7,257 bases of DNA from Bacillota bacterium (GTDB taxonomy: Bacteria; Bacillota; Bacilli; Alicyclobacillales; SLC66): NCBI GenBank assembly GCA_021821225.1, contig JAKACR010000140.1:1-7257 (forward strand), written 5' to 3'. Numbering within the stretch: the first letter of the stretch is position 1; each line of letters begins with the position of its first letter. This document shows positions 1-7,020 of the stretch, one piece after another. Below the pieces are notes generated by a model that saw only the letters and a program-made list of their open reading frames with translations, made no database searches and was not told the origin of the DNA. The translations under genes were made by a program, and so were the position numbers.

Positions 1-51
1 AGGCCATGGTAGTTTTGAACAGGCTCTATAGGAAGCGGTCCACACTGATCC

Positions 52-57
52 TATACT
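52..57 (+). promoter_or_regulatory. Possible -10 box of the operon promoter
   Basis: TATACT matches the sigma-A/sigma-70 -10 consensus TATAAT at five of six positions and lies 24 bases upstream of the jetA start. No good -35 box sits 16-18 bases upstream; the only -35-like hexamer, TTGAAC at 15-20, is 31 bases away, which is too far. There is no TGn extension. Initiation here would leave a leader of roughly 15-20 bases carrying the jetA ribosome binding site. This is a weak candidate, and the true promoter may lie left of the window. Confidence 0.25.
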
Positions 58-66
58 TTCCGTTGC

Positions 67-76
67 AGAGAGGGTG
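67..76 (+). promoter_or_regulatory. Ribosome binding site of jetA
   Basis: The purine run AGAGAGGGTG resembles the anti-Shine-Dalgarno complement AGGAGGTG and ends five bases before the GTG at 82. It supports the GTG start over the in-frame ATG at 133, whose only upstream purine run (AGAGG) directly abuts it. Confidence 0.65.
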
Positions 77-81
77 CTTGT

Positions 82-1644
82 GTGTTAAGCATTCACTATA
101 CTGAAGATGTGGAGTCAGTCGTGTTGCAGAGGATGAGTGCCTTGATCCGGAACCAGGCGAGTGAGCTCTGGATAAAACCCGTGCCGGAACTAAAGTATCT
201 GAACGCGGACAATGTGGCGCGTTATCGCTTGATCATGCGGTTTTTCTATGAAAATCACAGCAAGATGAAGTATTGGCTAAAGCCGGAGGACGTGTTTGCA
301 GGCGTCTTGGCCTGGGGATTGTCGGCGGATTACACGGAAGAGTTGTGCCAGCGCGATCTCGAAATGCTCGTCGAGTGGAAGAATCTCACCAGCCGGCATG
401 ACGGCGGAAGGGCGGGGTCCATCGAGGAGTACCTGCGCAAGCGGTTCCGCTATCAGATGACGCCGTATGCGATTGAGATCGAGCGGATGCTGCAGTCGCT
501 GGAGCAGATCCAGGGCTACGGGGGATCGCTCGAACCGGCGCTGTTGGAGCGGATCGCCGGATATATGGCCCGGATTCGCGACGCGGACGGAAACTTTGCA
601 TCTGGAGCGGCGCTGCAGTTGTGGAAGGATCTTCAGGGAGCGTTTCGGCAGTTGCACGAGAATGCGTCCGATTATCTGGCGAGCCTGCAGACCTCGCGGG
701 CCGAGGAACTGATGCTGACAGATCGGTTTCTGGTCTTCAAGGACATGCTGTCCCAGTATCTGCGCGATTTTGTGAAAGGGTTGCAGCAGTATGGCGGGCA
801 TGTCGAGGGAATGTTCCGCGCGGAGCCGGAAAGGGTATGGCAGGCATTCCTCGCGGCGCTCGCGCAGGATGAGGCGCGGCTGCCGACGCTCGAACATACG
901 CTGTCGGATGAGGAGCGCATGCAGTTGCATCAGGAAGAGTGGCTGGTTTTGCAACAGTGGTTTGTGGGAACGGCGACGGAGCCGAGCGATGTGCATTACC
1001 TGGAACGGCAGACGAAGGACACGATCGCCCGCGTCGTGCGGTACGCACTGGCGATTCAGGACAAGCATCGCGTGGGGCAGAGCCGCAGACGGGAACTGGA
1101 GCGTCTCGGACGCCTGTTTCTGGCCATGGAACACGCAGAACCTGCGCATCGGTTGGGCGCTTATGTGTACGGCCTGTATACGGCGCGCTGCTTTCAGGGA
1201 GAGAGCGAGGCCGCGTCAGACGCGGCGGATTTTTCGATGTGGGATGAGACGCCCATTTTGCGAAGCCTGAGAGCCCGCGCCAGGGGGCAGCGCCGGTCCG
1301 CTGGCACGGAAGCCGTCCGCAGCACCAGGGTAGAGCGGGCGGAAGCCACGGCCGCCATTTTGCAAAAGAAGGAACTGGAACAGGCGCTGATGCGGGAATG
1401 GGCAAAGCGGGGGGTGCTCCGGATGAGCGAACTGCCCGCGTTGACCGTGGAGCATCGGGTGCTGTTGCTGCAGTGGATCGGGAGGTGTCTCGTCAATCGC
1501 TCGAAATCGACGCGAACGCCCGATGGGCTTGAGATTCGGCTGACCCTGCCGCGAAGCGGGGAACGGACGCAGGTGGAATTTACCGACGGGCAGTTGGACA
1601 TGCCCGACTTTACCTTGATCATCCGAGAGGTGGCGATGTCGTGA
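82..1644 (+). CDS. jetA: Wadjet type III subunit JetA (DUF2397/TIGR02677 family, putative kleisin)
   Basis: This 520-residue protein resembles the TIGR02677/DUF2397 family. The key match is residues 39-72, where a YLNADNVARYR-type helix leads into an FFYENHSKMKYWLKPEDV segment, close to the family's N-terminal pattern. Residues about 40-130 read as a winged-helix domain, with a probable recognition helix near 91-101 and the wing around 105-125. Residues 130-350 are mostly helical. A second family-like stretch is at 341-370 (RLGRLFLAMEHAEPAHRLGA, then YVYGLYTAR). A basic, low-complexity linker (about 393-420) precedes a compact C-terminal domain (about 425-520) that could be the second winged helix of a kleisin. 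By analogy with MukF and type I JetA, it should bridge the two JetC ATPase heads and bind JetB. The kleisin role is inference. Length is near what I recall for the family (about 500). The start is GTG; the first 30 residues precede the conserved region. The stop overlaps jetB by four bases. Confidence 0.87.
   Translation: MLSIHYTEDVESVVLQRMSALIRNQASELWIKPVPELKYLNADNVARYRLIMRFFYENHSKMKYWLKPEDVFAGVLAWGLSADYTEELCQRDLEMLVEWKNLTSRHDGGRAGSIEEYLRKRFRYQMTPYAIEIERMLQSLEQIQGYGGSLEPALLERIAGYMARIRDADGNFASGAALQLWKDLQGAFRQLHENASDYLASLQTSRAEELMLTDRFLVFKDMLSQYLRDFVKGLQQYGGHVEGMFRAEPERVWQAFLAALAQDEARLPTLEHTLSDEERMQLHQEEWLVLQQWFVGTATEPSDVHYLERQTKDTIARVVRYALAIQDKHRVGQSRRRELERLGRLFLAMEHAEPAHRLGAYVYGLYTARCFQGESEAASDAADFSMWDETPILRSLRARARGQRRSAGTEAVRSTRVERAEATAAILQKKELEQALMREWAKRGVLRMSELPALTVEHRVLLLQWIGRCLVNRSKSTRTPDGLEIRLTLPRSGERTQVEFTDGQLDMPDFTLIIREVAMS
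1625..1633 (+). promoter_or_regulatory. Ribosome binding site of jetB inside the end of jetA
   Basis: GAGAGGTGG ends seven bases before the GTG at 1641. The spacing favours this GTG, which forms a GTGA overlap with the jetA stop, over the in-frame ATG six bases further on at 1647. Translational coupling to jetA is likely. Confidence 0.65.
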
Positions 1645-2852
1645 ACATGGGCGGGCGACAGCGGCCGGCAACCGGATCGGAATCGTTCGCCGATGACAGG
1701 CGCGCGGCCGTACAGGCGCTGCTCAACCGCCCGTTCATCCAGCGGCAGCGGGATACGGACCTTTATCTGATCATTCGGGATCACTTCCGGGTGCTGCGGG
1801 ACTGGTTCTACGAGCAGACCGGGTGGACGCTGATCCTGACGCGGCAGTTCGCGAAACTGGAGAAAACACCCGGCCGCTGGCAATCGTGGATGGCCGTCGA
1901 AGGCTTTCGCGACGGGCGCGACTACGGTTATTTCACGTTTGGTCTGTGGTACCTTGAGGGCCTGAACGACGGGCAGCAGTTTCTGCTTTCGGAAATGGCC
2001 GAAGCCATTCGCGAACACCTGGTTGCCGACGGCGTCTCGGTGGACTGGACGCTGTACGACCATCGCCTGTCGATGGCAAGGGCGCTTAGAAAACTGCGCG
2101 ATCTCGATGTGCTCCAGGCAGTGGAAGGCGACGAGACTGACTGGGCGCGCGCCAGGTCGGAAACGGGAGTGGATGTGCTTTATCAGGCGTCAGCGCTGGC
2201 CCGCCATGTGCTCCAGAAATTGCCGGCCGATGTCTTTGACGACGGGGTGACGACGGCGGAACCGGAGAGCGGGGCGGCGAATGCAGGAACCGATCCCGTT
2301 ATGCAAAGGCGCCATCTCGTCATGCGCCGGTTGCTTCAGGAGCCGGTGGTGTACGACTGGCAGTGGAATGAGGACGAACGGCGGTACGTACAGACGCAGC
2401 GCGCGTCGCTGATCGACCGCATCCAGACGTTCACCGGCCTAGAAGGGCGCCGCTTCCGCGAGGCGCTGTTGTTTGTGTGGCCCGCTTCCACAGCCGAGAT
2501 GGATTTGTTTCCCACGCAAGGGATGCAGTCGGATATCCTGATCCTTCTGGCAGGCGAGGTTCGGCGCAAGCTGGACGCCGACGAACTGCGGTACGAACGG
2601 GACGAGAACCACAGTCTGCTGCTTACGCGGAGCGAATGGGAAGCGTTGATGGTGGAGTTGCGCAGCCGGTATGGCGAGTGGTGGAGCAAAGAGTATCGCG
2701 AGATGCAGACCGTGGCGCTCGCGTCCGACATTGTGAATCACCTCGCGGAATGGAACCTCGGCGAATCTCTCGCATCCGGAGGAGTCAGGCTGTTCCCGGC
2801 GCTGCTGCGGTGGGCCGGATCATACCGCTGGGAAGGAGGAGATGAGGCATGA
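1641..2852 (+). CDS. jetB: Wadjet type III subunit JetB (DUF2398/TIGR02678 family, putative KITE/MukE-like)
   Basis: This 403-residue protein resembles TIGR02678/DUF2398. Family-like segments are the N-terminal RRAAVQALLNRPFI helix (residues 20-33), the RVLRDWFYEQTGWTLILTR segment (50-68), an LRKLRDLDVLQAVEGDE winged-helix element (149-165) and, most distinctive, RRHLVMRRLLQEPVVYDW followed by RRYVQTQRASLIDRIQTFTG (223-266). A probable C-terminal winged helix (about 355-396) contains ASDIVNHLAEWNLGE. An acidic, low-complexity patch at 198-220 may be a flexible linker. Two winged-helix regions fit a KITE-type partner of an SMC-kleisin complex, like MukE and type I JetB; that role is inferred from gene position and fold. 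No signal peptide, membrane segment or catalytic motif is visible, so it should be cytoplasmic and non-enzymatic. The gene overlaps jetA and jetC by four bases each, which fits coupled synthesis of complex subunits. Confidence 0.86.
   Translation: MNMGGRQRPATGSESFADDRRAAVQALLNRPFIQRQRDTDLYLIIRDHFRVLRDWFYEQTGWTLILTRQFAKLEKTPGRWQSWMAVEGFRDGRDYGYFTFGLWYLEGLNDGQQFLLSEMAEAIREHLVADGVSVDWTLYDHRLSMARALRKLRDLDVLQAVEGDETDWARARSETGVDVLYQASALARHVLQKLPADVFDDGVTTAEPESGAANAGTDPVMQRRHLVMRRLLQEPVVYDWQWNEDERRYVQTQRASLIDRIQTFTGLEGRRFREALLFVWPASTAEMDLFPTQGMQSDILILLAGEVRRKLDADELRYERDENHSLLLTRSEWEALMVELRSRYGEWWSKEYREMQTVALASDIVNHLAEWNLGESLASGGVRLFPALLRWAGSYRWEGGDEA
2833..2840 (+). promoter_or_regulatory. Strong ribosome binding site of jetC
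   Basis: AAGGAGGA is the closest match in the operon to the anti-Shine-Dalgarno complement. It lies in the last codons of jetB, eight bases before the ATG at 2849, and fixes that ATG as the start. The ATG overlaps the jetB TGA as ATGA. Confidence 0.8.
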
Positions 2853-5800
2853 CCGTGAGTCGATGGCATCTGCACCGGGCCGGCATGCTCAACTTCTGGT
2901 TTTACGACGAAGCGGAGTTCCGGATGGAGGGCGGGAGGCTGATCCTACGGGGCGCGAACGGATCGGGCAAATCGGTCACGATGCAGAGTTTCCTGCCGCT
3001 TGTGCTCGATGGGGACAAGCGGTCGTCACGCTTGGATCCGTTTGGGTCGCGAGACCGCAAAATCGAATACTACCTGCTCGGCGAAGGAGACGGCGCCAGG
3101 AATGAGTGCACAGCGTACCTGTACCTGGAGTTTCTCGATCCGTCGGCGAACAAGTACCTGACCGTCGGTATCGGTCTCAAGGCGAAGCATGGGGCGCAGC
3201 AGGTCGGATTCTGGGGCTTTGCCATCACGGACCAGCGCCGCATCGGCCACGACTTTTTCTTGTATGATCGCGATCTGTGGGACTCGCCGGACCAGAAAGT
3301 ACCGCTTGACCGCGCGGGTCTGGAGGCGGCGATCGGCAGTGGCGGCAAGGTGGTGCGCGAGCAGGGCGAGTATCGGAATATGGTCAACCAGTTCCTGTTT
3401 GGTTTCGAAGATCCGGAAGCTTACAAAGAGTTCCTCAATCTGTTGATCCAGTTGCGGTCGCCGAAACTGTCCAAGGATCACAAACCGTCTGTCATTTATG
3501 AGATCCTCAACGATGCGATGCCCGCCTTGAGCGGCGAAGATCTCCGCCCGCTGTCGGAGGTGCTGGAGGATCTGGATGAAATCGGCGATAGGCTGGAGGA
3601 ATTGGCGCAGCACCGCACGGATCTGGAGTCGCTTTCCAGCATTTACGATCAGTATAACCGGATGCGGCTGTACCTGCTCTCGTCGCAGGTCGTTCAACAT
3701 TATGCGGACGTCCAGGGGCGCGACAGGGAAACCGGAGCGCACCGGACCGCACGCGATGAATTGCAGCGGCGGATTGACCTGATCGGGAAACGCATTTTGC
3801 AGGTGCGGCAAGCGGTTCTGGAGGCGGAGACGAAGATCGACGCCATCGATCGTTCCAAGGCGATGGAGATGCAGCGCGACTTCGAGAATGCGAGCGTGCG
3901 GCTGGATGAAACAAAGCGGGAGATCCGTGGCATTGTCGGGCGCAAGGAGGAGCACACTCGCGAGTCGGGCGCGAAGCGGGAGCGGCTCGCGCAGGCGGAG
4001 GCGGAGCAAAGGCAGCGCGAGGCGGAGGCAGGTGGACACCGGACGAAGCTGGACGGGCTGGCGGCCGTTGCGGAATTTGCCGATCACGCTGTCTATACCG
4101 AGCTTTGGAAGGATCCGGAGGCGCGTCTGGCGCCGCGCACCTGGGAGTCGTTGCAGCAGGACGTCAAGCGGCAGGAGAACGCACTGAAGCAGGCCCGGGA
4201 ACTGGGTTTGCGCGAGCGTCGGCAGAAGGAACGGGCCGACTCGGCCGAGAAGGTCGTGAGCGATGCGCGCGAGGCGCGGGATCAGAAGGATCGGCAGCAC
4301 AAGGAGCGACAGCGTGAGTTGGAAGATGCGCTCACCGTCCAGGAGAATGCGATTTTGGTCTGGCGCGACAGTCTCCGTGAACTGCCCGTGGAGAATGCGC
4401 AGTGGCGGGAGTCGCTTCGCCGTTTGCAGCGGTATCCGGAGGCAGCGTACGCGGACGTGGTCAGTCCGATACGAGACGCGCTGTCCGCGGCAAATAGCGT
4501 CGTCGAGAGCCGGCGTGCGGAGGCGCGGCAACAGAAGCGGATGTTGGAAGAGGCGCGCGCGGCGTGCGGGAGGGAACTGGCGGAGTGGCAGAATCAGCGG
4601 GAGCCGGAGCCACCCAGGTCCGGAGCGAGAGCGGAAACCCGCCAACGTCGGCTGGAGCAGGCCGCCGGAAAGCCGGCCGGAGGTCCGCTGTACACACTCT
4701 GCGAGTTTCATCCCTGGGTGGACGAGTCGACGCAAGCCGCGATTGAAACGGCGCTGCATCAGGCGGGCGTGCTGGACGCGTGGGTTGGCATGGATGGATG
4801 GAAGCCTGACAGTGCGAGGGCCGATGAACCGTCCGGCGAGGAAGAAGTCTGGATCCGCCCCAATCCGCTTTTGTTTGGCGAGACGCTTGCCGAGTATCTG
4901 AAGCCCGCACCGTCGAAGGAGAGCGGATTGACGCCGGTGAAAGTGGACGATGTGCTGCGCACCGTTGTGATGACCGACTGGACTGCGGATGACGCAACCA
5001 CGGTCGCCGAAGATGCGCGGATGCGGATGACGGTAGGCGGGCGTTTTCAACTGGGCCCGCTTGCCGGCATGTCGGCGGTCAAGCCGCAGGCGGAGTGGAT
5101 TGGCGTGGAGGCGCGGCGGCGGACGCGGCTTGCGCAAATTGAGCGGTTGCAAGCGGAGATTGCGGACCTTGAGGCGCGGATGGAAGAACTGGCGGCGGTG
5201 CTCAGACAGCTTGATGAGCAACAGTGTCAGATGGCGGCGGAGTTTGAGGCGTTTCCGGAGGAGAAGCCGCTTCGCGCGGCGAGTGACGCTTTACACAACG
5301 CCCGGCTGGATCTGCAGAATGCGCTCGGGACGGAGGAGCGCGCCACGGAGTCGTTCAAGGAGGCGCTGCGGCAATGGAGGGATCTGCAGCGGCAGTTTCT
5401 GGAGTCTGTCTCCCACTGGCGGCGGATTCAGTCTGTGGAGCATCTTGAGGATGGAATTGACCGGCTGCACGAGTATCAGTTGAGCTGCCGTGACCTGAAG
5501 AGCGCGTATGCCGCGCAGGCCAAGGCATCGCTGGACATCCGGACACTGACGGCAGAGTTGGCGGTTCTGGATGGGAAGGTGCGGCAGGAGGAGAGCGCAC
5601 TGCACGGGGCGACCGAACGGTGTGCTTCGTTGCAGGCGGAGGTCGACGCGCTGCGTCAACTCCTGACGGAGTCCGGCGCGATGGAACTCGTGGCGCAGTT
5701 GGCGGCGCTTAAGGTGGAGCGCGAAGCGGGCAAGATGGAAGAGGTCGGCTTAAACGAGGAAATGCATGGCCTGCGGGAGGAGCGCGGACGGATCGAGACG

Positions 5801-7000
5801 ACGCTGGAGGTGGCGGAGCGGGCGCTGGTGGATGTGCGGGCGCGGCTGGAAACGGCTTCGGGTCTGCTGCGGGAGGAGTGGCGGCTTGGTTTTGTCGATC
5901 CGCCAGAAGGCGTCCAGTCGTCTGACGCGGTCAAGATGGCGCAGGCGTATGTGCGCTTGGAGCGGTCCCGCCTTGAATCGCGACAGATGCATGCCATCGA
6001 TTCGCGGCTGATGGAAGTGTTCAGCGTGACAAGCAACGGCCTCCGCGAGTACGCGCTTGAGCAGACGTACGATGAGACGCGGCAGCGCCGGTTTGTCCAG
6101 TCGCTCCGCGACAGGGCCAGGCCCGTGGCCCCCGCCGCCTTGCTCCGTCACTTGCAGCAGATGGAGGAGGAGCAGCGGGCGTTGATCAGCGAAAAGGACC
6201 GGGAACTGTACGAGCAAATTTTGCTGCACAGCGTCGGACGGGCCATCCGCGACAGGATCAATCGTGCTGAACAGTGGGTGGATCAGATGAACCGGTTCAT
6301 GGCGGTGCGCAAAACATCGAGCGGACTGGTGCTGTCGCTGGCGTGGACGCCAAAACCGGCACAAAGCGAGGCGGAACTCAACGCCGATGAACTGGTGGCG
6401 CTGTTGCGAAGGAGTCCGGAGACGTTGCGGGAAAAAGAGATCGATCAGATGATGAACCACTTTCGCTCTCGCATCGACTGGGCAAAAGAACTGGCAGGCG
6501 ACGGTGCGACGCTTCGCCAGGGCATCACAACTTTGCTCGACTATCGGACTTGGTTCCGGTTCACGCTGTATTTCAAAAAGGGCGATTCGCCCAAGCGAGA
6601 GTTGACCGACAGCCGGTTCAACGTGCTGAGCGGCGGTGAGAAGGCGATGGCGATGTACATTCCGCTGTTTGCGGCAGTGGACTCCCGCTACAAGGACTCG
6701 CGTCCGACCGCACCGCGCATCGTCTCGCTTGATGAGGCGTTCGCGGGCGTGGACGAGCAGAACATGAGGGACATGTTCCAGCTTTTGACCGACATGGAGT
6801 TCGACTATATGATGACGAGCCAGGTGCTGTGGGGTTGCTACGAATCGGTACCGGAACTCTCCATTTATGAGGTGCATCGTCCGAATGACGCGGCCTTCGT
6901 CACACTGATTCCATACTATTGGAACGGGATTACACGAAACCTGGTCGTGGACGATGACTGGCAGGCCGTCCGCGAGATTGCGGCGGCCAGCCAGTCCTGA
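2849..7000 (+). CDS. jetC: Wadjet type III SMC-like ATPase JetC (TIGR02680 family)
   Basis: This 1383-residue protein has split-head SMC/Rad50/MukB architecture. The N-terminal half of the ATPase head carries Walker A GANGSGKS at residues 35-42, followed by the family-like SRLDPFGSRDRK segment (60-71) and YYLLGEG (74-80). A long Glu/Arg/Gln/Ala-rich coiled coil runs from about 232 to 610, with non-heptad breaks near 404-432 and 495-530 that could be elbows or joints. A globular, hinge-like region at about 612-753 opens with PLYTLCEFHPWVDES. The return coil runs from about 754 to 1008, with head-proximal helices around 1119-1150. The C-terminal half-head has the ABC signature LSGGEK (1260-1265), Walker B with catalytic glutamate in IVSLDEAF (1291-1298) and the D-loop Asp1302. 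At the usual switch-histidine position it reads TSQ (Gln1325). The protein should use ATP to extrude DNA loops together with JetA and JetB. Length is close to what I recall for TIGR02680 (about 1350). No frameshift or truncation is seen. Confidence 0.93.
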   Translation: MTVSRWHLHRAGMLNFWFYDEAEFRMEGGRLILRGANGSGKSVTMQSFLPLVLDGDKRSSRLDPFGSRDRKIEYYLLGEGDGARNECTAYLYLEFLDPSANKYLTVGIGLKAKHGAQQVGFWGFAITDQRRIGHDFFLYDRDLWDSPDQKVPLDRAGLEAAIGSGGKVVREQGEYRNMVNQFLFGFEDPEAYKEFLNLLIQLRSPKLSKDHKPSVIYEILNDAMPALSGEDLRPLSEVLEDLDEIGDRLEELAQHRTDLESLSSIYDQYNRMRLYLLSSQVVQHYADVQGRDRETGAHRTARDELQRRIDLIGKRILQVRQAVLEAETKIDAIDRSKAMEMQRDFENASVRLDETKREIRGIVGRKEEHTRESGAKRERLAQAEAEQRQREAEAGGHRTKLDGLAAVAEFADHAVYTELWKDPEARLAPRTWESLQQDVKRQENALKQARELGLRERRQKERADSAEKVVSDAREARDQKDRQHKERQRELEDALTVQENAILVWRDSLRELPVENAQWRESLRRLQRYPEAAYADVVSPIRDALSAANSVVESRRAEARQQKRMLEEARAACGRELAEWQNQREPEPPRSGARAETRQRRLEQAAGKPAGGPLYTLCEFHPWVDESTQAAIETALHQAGVLDAWVGMDGWKPDSARADEPSGEEEVWIRPNPLLFGETLAEYLKPAPSKESGLTPVKVDDVLRTVVMTDWTADDATTVAEDARMRMTVGGRFQLGPLAGMSAVKPQAEWIGVEARRRTRLAQIERLQAEIADLEARMEELAAVLRQLDEQQCQMAAEFEAFPEEKPLRAASDALHNARLDLQNALGTEERATESFKEALRQWRDLQRQFLESVSHWRRIQSVEHLEDGIDRLHEYQLSCRDLKSAYAAQAKASLDIRTLTAELAVLDGKVRQEESALHGATERCASLQAEVDALRQLLTESGAMELVAQLAALKVEREAGKMEEVGLNEEMHGLREERGRIETTLEVAERALVDVRARLETASGLLREEWRLGFVDPPEGVQSSDAVKMAQAYVRLERSRLESRQMHAIDSRLMEVFSVTSNGLREYALEQTYDETRQRRFVQSLRDRARPVAPAALLRHLQQMEEEQRALISEKDRELYEQILLHSVGRAIRDRINRAEQWVDQMNRFMAVRKTSSGLVLSLAWTPKPAQSEAELNADELVALLRRSPETLREKEIDQMMNHFRSRIDWAKELAGDGATLRQGITTLLDYRTWFRFTLYFKKGDSPKRELTDSRFNVLSGGEKAMAMYIPLFAAVDSRYKDSRPTAPRIVSLDEAFAGVDEQNMRDMFQLLTDMEFDYMMTSQVLWGCYESVPELSIYEVHRPNDAAFVTLIPYYWNGITRNLVVDDDWQAVREIAAASQS
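2951..2974 (+). other. Walker A (P-loop) of JetC
   Basis: The segment encodes GANGSGKS at residues 35-42, a perfect GxxGxGKS nucleotide-binding loop. It lies within the first 45 residues, as in SMC, Rad50 and MukB proteins. Lys41 and Ser42 should contact the ATP phosphates and magnesium. It pairs in space with the C-terminal signature and Walker B motifs. Confidence 0.95.
4682..5107 (+). other. Hinge-like globular region of JetC
   Basis: Residues 612-753 interrupt the long coiled coil with a segment rich in Pro, Gly, Trp and Cys that lacks heptads. It begins near GGPLYTLCEFHPWVD and ends at an EWIGVEARRRTRLAQI transition back into coil, resembling the boundary I recall in TIGR02680 proteins. 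By position it should be the dimerisation hinge. It is larger than a minimal SbcC/Rad50 zinc hook and has no CxxC pair, so zinc-hook dimerisation is unlikely. Confidence 0.6.
6626..6754 (+). other. ABC signature, Walker B and D-loop of JetC
   Basis: The stretch encodes LSGGEK (residues 1260-1265), then the hydrophobic strand and acidic pair IVSLDE (1291-1296) and the D-loop VD (1301-1302). These are the C-terminal half-head motifs of SMC-type ATPases. Asp1295 should coordinate magnesium and Glu1296 should act as the catalytic base. Their integrity predicts an active ATPase. Confidence 0.93.
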
Positions 7001-7004
7001 CGGC

Positions 7005-7010
7005 GGGAGG
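7005..7010 (+). promoter_or_regulatory. Ribosome binding site of jetD
   Basis: GGGAGG lies in the 20-base gap after jetC and ends ten bases before the TTG at 7021. The spacing is slightly long and the start codon is weak, so initiation may be poorer than at jetC. No other ATG, GTG or TTG precedes 7021 in this frame back to the stop at 6955-6957. Confidence 0.5.
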
Positions 7011-7020
7011 CGCTAACGGG

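Noticed and set aside
6..104. A 32-codon plus-strand open frame starting at ATG 6 and overlapping the jetA start
   Set aside because: It has no ribosome binding site that can be seen, no recognisable product, and overlaps jetA out of frame.
277..1149. A 290-codon minus-strand open frame opposite jetA
   Set aside because: The plus-strand product matches a known family in the right operon position. The antisense translation shows only composition typical of reversed GC-rich codons.
4660..4695. GC-rich partial inverted repeat around GCCGGAAAGCCGGCCGG
   Set aside because: It lies inside jetC, encodes a Gly/Pro/Ala linker at the coil-hinge junction, and lacks a following T-run, so it is not a terminator and is explained by codon choice.
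3026..5221. A very long open frame (731 codons) on the minus strand, antisense to jetC
   Set aside because: It lies entirely opposite jetC in a GC-rich region where stop codons are rare on the complementary strand. Its translation is Arg/Leu/Pro-rich with no recognisable motif, whereas the plus strand encodes clear Walker and signature motifs.
5750..6877. A 375-codon minus-strand open frame opposite the C-terminal head of jetC
   Set aside because: It is antisense to the conserved LSGGEK and Walker B region, is rich in His, Arg, Gln and Leu, and has no identifiable domain; it is a shadow of the real gene.
2849..7000. jetC as a housekeeping SMC, MukB, SbcC or Rad50 gene
   Set aside because: The neighbours are DUF2397 and DUF2398 proteins rather than scpAB, mukEF or sbcD; there is no CxxC zinc hook, and the SRLDPFGSRDRK segment and WGCYE tail fit the TIGR02680 family better.
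7001..7020. Possible terminator between jetC and jetD
   Set aside because: The 20-base gap has no stem-loop or T-run and holds only a Shine-Dalgarno-like GGGAGG, so read-through into jetD is expected.
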